Assembly: GCF_000164865.1 (NCBI RefSeq)
Contig: NC_014618.1
Span: 248,001 to 312,000 of the forward strand
Source of the DNA: [Enterobacter] lignolyticus SCF1
Lineage (GTDB): Bacteria; Pseudomonadota; Gammaproteobacteria; Enterobacterales; Enterobacteriaceae
Reading direction: 5' to 3'
Length of the DNA stretch: 64,000 nt
Part shown: piece by piece, positions 63,925 to 64,000 of the stretch
Layout of the letters: each line of letters begins with the position of its first letter
Numbering within the stretch: the stretch's first letter is position 1
The notes under the pieces: model-generated
What the model saw: the letters and a program-made list of their open reading frames with translations, nothing else
What the model was told of the DNA's origin: nothing
Database searches by the model: none
Made by a program: the position numbers and the translations under genes

Positions 63925-64000
63925 ATGAAACGCAACGCGAAGACACTGGTCGCGGGGATGATCGCACTGGCGATGTCGCACACGGCTATGGCGAAAGAGA
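63925..64000 (+). CDS. livK: Leucine-specific binding protein (partial, N-terminus only)
   Basis: The first 25 codons are present before the window ends: MKRNAKTLVAGMIALAMSH, then TAMAKE. This is the signal peptide of E. coli LivK with few changes, and the position after panM is right. The mature binding protein lies outside the window. Confidence 0.93.
   Translation, partial: MKRNAKTLVAGMIALAMSHTAMAKE

Overview
The window comes from an enterobacterial chromosome (Enterobacteriaceae, Klebsiella/Enterobacter/Kluyvera-like; the species cannot be fixed from the sequence). The backbone genes gor, rlmJ, prlC, rsmJ, dtpB, uspA, uspB, pitA, yhiN and acpT, then dcrB, yhhQ, tusA, zntA, yhhN, yhhM, yhhL, rsmD, ftsYEX, rpoH, livJ, panM and livK, follow the familiar order of the E. 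coli 76-78 min region. Protein lengths and start contexts match E. coli almost throughout. The coding DNA is GC-rich, while the fimbrial regulator region at the left is visibly AT-rich.

Left end (1-5.0 kb): a chaperone-usher fimbrial operon on the minus strand (major subunit, chaperone, usher running off the window), a divergent LuxR-type regulator with a cysteine-rich N-terminus, and a small secreted protein. From 5.1 to 17.6 kb is housekeeping: glutathione reductase, rRNA methylases, a PAP2 acid phosphatase, oligopeptidase A behind a sigma-32-type promoter, peptide and phosphate transporters, and stress proteins UspA/UspB.

From 17.6 to 33.4 kb the E. coli K-12 content (nik, rhs and neighbours) is replaced by an accessory metabolic and envelope segment. 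It holds dat-ddc (1,3-diaminopropane synthesis from aspartate semialdehyde), a LysC-type aspartokinase whose lysine-sensing residues are changed and whose leader resembles a decayed lysine riboswitch, a GT39-like membrane glycosyltransferase, an MgtE-type Mg2+ transporter behind an M-box riboswitch, and the complete arnBCADTEF operon behind a PmrA box.

From 33.3 to 47.4 kb lies one tightly overlapped minus-strand operon of 16 genes for an aryl polyene pigment (apeC to apeR), ending in the phosphopantetheinyl transferase gene acpT that would activate its two acyl carrier proteins.

The right end (47.7-64.0 kb) is conserved: DcrB, queuosine-precursor transporter, TusA, the zinc exporter ZntA with its ZntR operator, RsmD, the FtsY/FtsE/FtsX operon, the heat-shock sigma factor RpoH with its sigma-E promoter and DnaA boxes, a GabR-like regulator facing a GABA transaminase, and the branched-chain amino acid binding proteins LivJ and (start only) LivK flanking PanM.

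The most novel-looking element is the dat-ddc plus lysC-like locus. It looks like a dedicated aspartokinase freed from lysine control at both RNA and protein level, feeding diaminobutyrate/diaminopropane production.
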